Translations under genes and position numbers: made by a program
Notes under the pieces: model-generated
What the model saw: the letters and a program-made list of their open reading frames with translations, nothing else
What the model was told of the DNA's origin: nothing
The model's database searches: none
Assembly (NCBI RefSeq): GCF_040782645.1
Contig: NZ_CP160403.1
Span: 7,289,001-7,353,000, forward strand
Length of the DNA stretch: 64,000 nucleotides
Reading direction: 5' to 3'
Source of the DNA: Streptomyces sp. HUAS ZL42
GTDB taxonomy: Bacteria > Actinomycetota > Actinomycetes > Streptomycetales > Streptomycetaceae
Shown here: piece after piece, positions 61,614 to 64,000 of the stretch
How positions within the stretch are numbered: the first letter of the stretch is position 1
How the letters are laid out: the number at the start of each line of letters is the position of its first letter

Positions 61614-62032
61614 TGCCAGGGGCCCTCGCCGGGACCGCCGCTGCGGTACCAGTCGGCGCAGCCTTCGCGCGCCTTGCGGTCGATCAACGCGTCGGCGGCC
61701 GCGGCCCCTTGACGTTTCTTCTCGGCCCGCGCGGCGTCCACGACGGACCGCAGGATCTCGTACTGGCCGTTGGACAGCCCCATCGACTGGTAGTCGCCGT
61801 ACGTGTTGTCGTCGAGCACCTCGCGCGACCAGTACGCGACGATCCGCGTGCACAGAGCCTCGGGAGAGGTGGTCTGCGGCGAGGGGGAGCTGGTGCGTGG
61901 GGTGCGCGAGGCGGCGGCGCCCGGGGTGCCGGAATCGCCGCAGCCGGTCGCCAGCACGCCCGTGAGCAGTGCCAGTCCCAGCCGGAACCCGAGCACCACG
62001 GCCCCCGGCCCGGGGGATCCACCCGTTGTCAT
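61610..62032 (-). CDS. Hypothetical lipoprotein
   Basis: This 140-residue protein has a signal peptide and lipobox LATGC (Cys31). A Thr/Ser/Pro-rich linker is followed by a helical domain beginning EALCTRIVAYWSREVLDDNTYGDYQSMGLSNGQYE and ending GCADWYRSGG. The family is not recognised. ATGA coupling to the downstream membrane-protein gene suggests a joint envelope function. Confidence 0.75.
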   Translation of the reverse strand: MTTGGSPGPGAVVLGFRLGLALLTGVLATGCGDSGTPGAAASRTPRTSSPSPQTTSPEALCTRIVAYWSREVLDDNTYGDYQSMGLSNGQYEILRSVVDAARAEKKRQGAAAADALIDRKAREGCADWYRSGGPGEGPWQ

Positions 62033-62111
62033 GATCTGACGCTAGGCCGCCGGGTCGCCCCGGAGCAACGGTGCCGCCTACGGTGTCTCGGTCCTTTCGT
62101 CTTTCGCCGGC

Positions 62112-62600
62112 TCAGCCCGCACCGCGCATGCGGCTCTCGTCGCTGGGATTCACGTCCCGCAGCAGGCAGGTCAGGCGGGCGCTGCACACGCGCTTGCCGG
62201 CCTCGTCGCTGATCACGATCTCGTACGTCGCCGTGGTGCGCCCGCGGTGCACGGGCGTGGCCACGCCGGTGACCAGGCCGGAGCGGACACCGCGGTGGTG
62301 GGTGCAGTTGAGGTCGACTCCGACGGCGATCTTGGAGCTGCCGGCGTGCAGCATGGAGCCGACCGAGCCGAGGGTCTCGGCGAGGACGGCGGACGCGCCA
62401 CCGTGCAGCAGCCCGTACGGCTGGGTGTTCCCCTCCACCGGCATCGTCCCGACGACCCGCTCCGCGGACGCCTCGACGATCTGCACGCCCATGCGCGTGC
62501 CGAGGTGCCCTGCGGAGAACAGTGCCGGCAGGTCGACGCCGAGCGCCGCGTACTCGTCGATGACCTCTTGTGGGAACTTCACGTGCTGCTGTTCACCCAT
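62112..62600 (-). CDS. PaaI-type hotdog thioesterase
   Basis: This 162-residue protein has the hotdog thioesterase core GNTQPYGLLHGGASAVLAETLGSVGS, with the conserved H-G-G and catalytic acidic residue, and VGVDLNCTHHRGVRSG. It hydrolyses acyl- or aroyl-CoA thioesters. A palindromic operator-like sequence lies 40 bases before the start. Confidence 0.9.
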   Translation of the reverse strand: MGEQQHVKFPQEVIDEYAALGVDLPALFSAGHLGTRMGVQIVEASAERVVGTMPVEGNTQPYGLLHGGASAVLAETLGSVGSMLHAGSSKIAVGVDLNCTHHRGVRSGLVTGVATPVHRGRTTATYEIVISDEAGKRVCSARLTCLLRDVNPSDESRMRGAG

Positions 62601-62639
62601 GGGGCCCGGCTCCGTTCGTGGTGCTCAGTCGGTACTCGT

Positions 62640-62654
62640 CGACTGAGCAAACGC

Positions 62655-62661
<7 letters not shown>
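62640..62661. promoter_or_regulatory. TetR-type operator-like palindrome before the thioesterase gene
   Basis: CGACTGAGC, four bases, then GCTCAGTCG forms a perfect 9+9 inverted repeat. It covers the stop of the oxidoreductase gene and lies upstream of the thioesterase start. A further half-site GCTCAGTCGG lies at 62623-62632. The pattern resembles TetR-family sites for acyl-CoA genes; it could alternatively be a terminator stem. Confidence 0.5.

Positions 62662-64000
<1,339 letters not shown>

Overview
The window looks like a Streptomyces chromosome, or that of a very close relative. Base composition is very GC-rich with strong third-position GC, GTG starts and ATGA/GTGA gene overlaps are common, and several actinomycete-typical genes are present: TrpM, an HGxxPAAW membrane protein, the TIGR02234 Trp-operon protein, an Lgt with a long acidic tail, PdtaR and IpdAB. 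GC-rich repeats that I associate with Streptomyces are scattered through it.

Layout. (1) 1-8.2 kb holds histidine and tryptophan genes (hisF end, hisI, trpE, then trpC-trpM-trpB-trpA) with small membrane proteins between. (2) 8.2-10.1 kb encodes a DsbA-like thioredoxin and Lgt. (3) 10.1-17.1 kb is one tightly coupled minus-strand operon: four ADP-ribosylglycohydrolase paralogues, then a CaiB/BaiF CoA-transferase and a CitE-type CoA-ester lyase. (4) 17.3-24.5 kb has a VIT-family metal transporter and glutamate synthase gltBD, with a GlnR-like box upstream of gltB. (5) 24.6-30.3 kb has a 16-bp tandem repeat, an astacin-type protease operon that includes a free-standing copy of the protease's C-terminal domain, a rhomboid protease, a VWA protein and an orphan cytochrome b. 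(6) 30.3-40.5 kb is a set of genes resembling the KstR2 regulon for steroid C/D-ring (HIP) breakdown: two acyl-CoA dehydrogenases, IpdF-like SDR, KstR2-like TetR, FadA6-like thiolase, IpdC, IpdB, IpdA, EchA20-like hydratase and two more SDRs. Two nearly identical operator-like palindromes sit in its two divergent promoter regions. A decayed toxin-antitoxin remnant lies inside it. (7) 40.6-51.5 kb has a zinc metalloprotease, chorismate mutase, a lone receiver protein, PepN, repeat-rich spacers, a DesA/DesB-like decarboxylase-hydroxylase pair, a Tat-exported 5'-nucleotidase and a SIMPL protein. (8) 51.7-54.9 kb has pyruvate kinase, a LAGLIDADG-type protein, tRNA-Leu(CAA) and PdtaR. (9) 55-60.7 kb is a complete branched-chain amino acid ABC transporter (livKHMGF). 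(10) 60.9-64 kb has a membrane protein, a lipoprotein, a PaaI-type thioesterase and the 3' part of an FdhF/YdeP-type molybdopterin oxidoreductase.

Most of the window is primary metabolism. The parts that look accessory or least explained are the ADP-ribosylglycohydrolase operon, the astacin operon, the steroid-type cluster and the DesAB-like pair. All family assignments come from reading motifs and from remembered family sequences; no database search was run.
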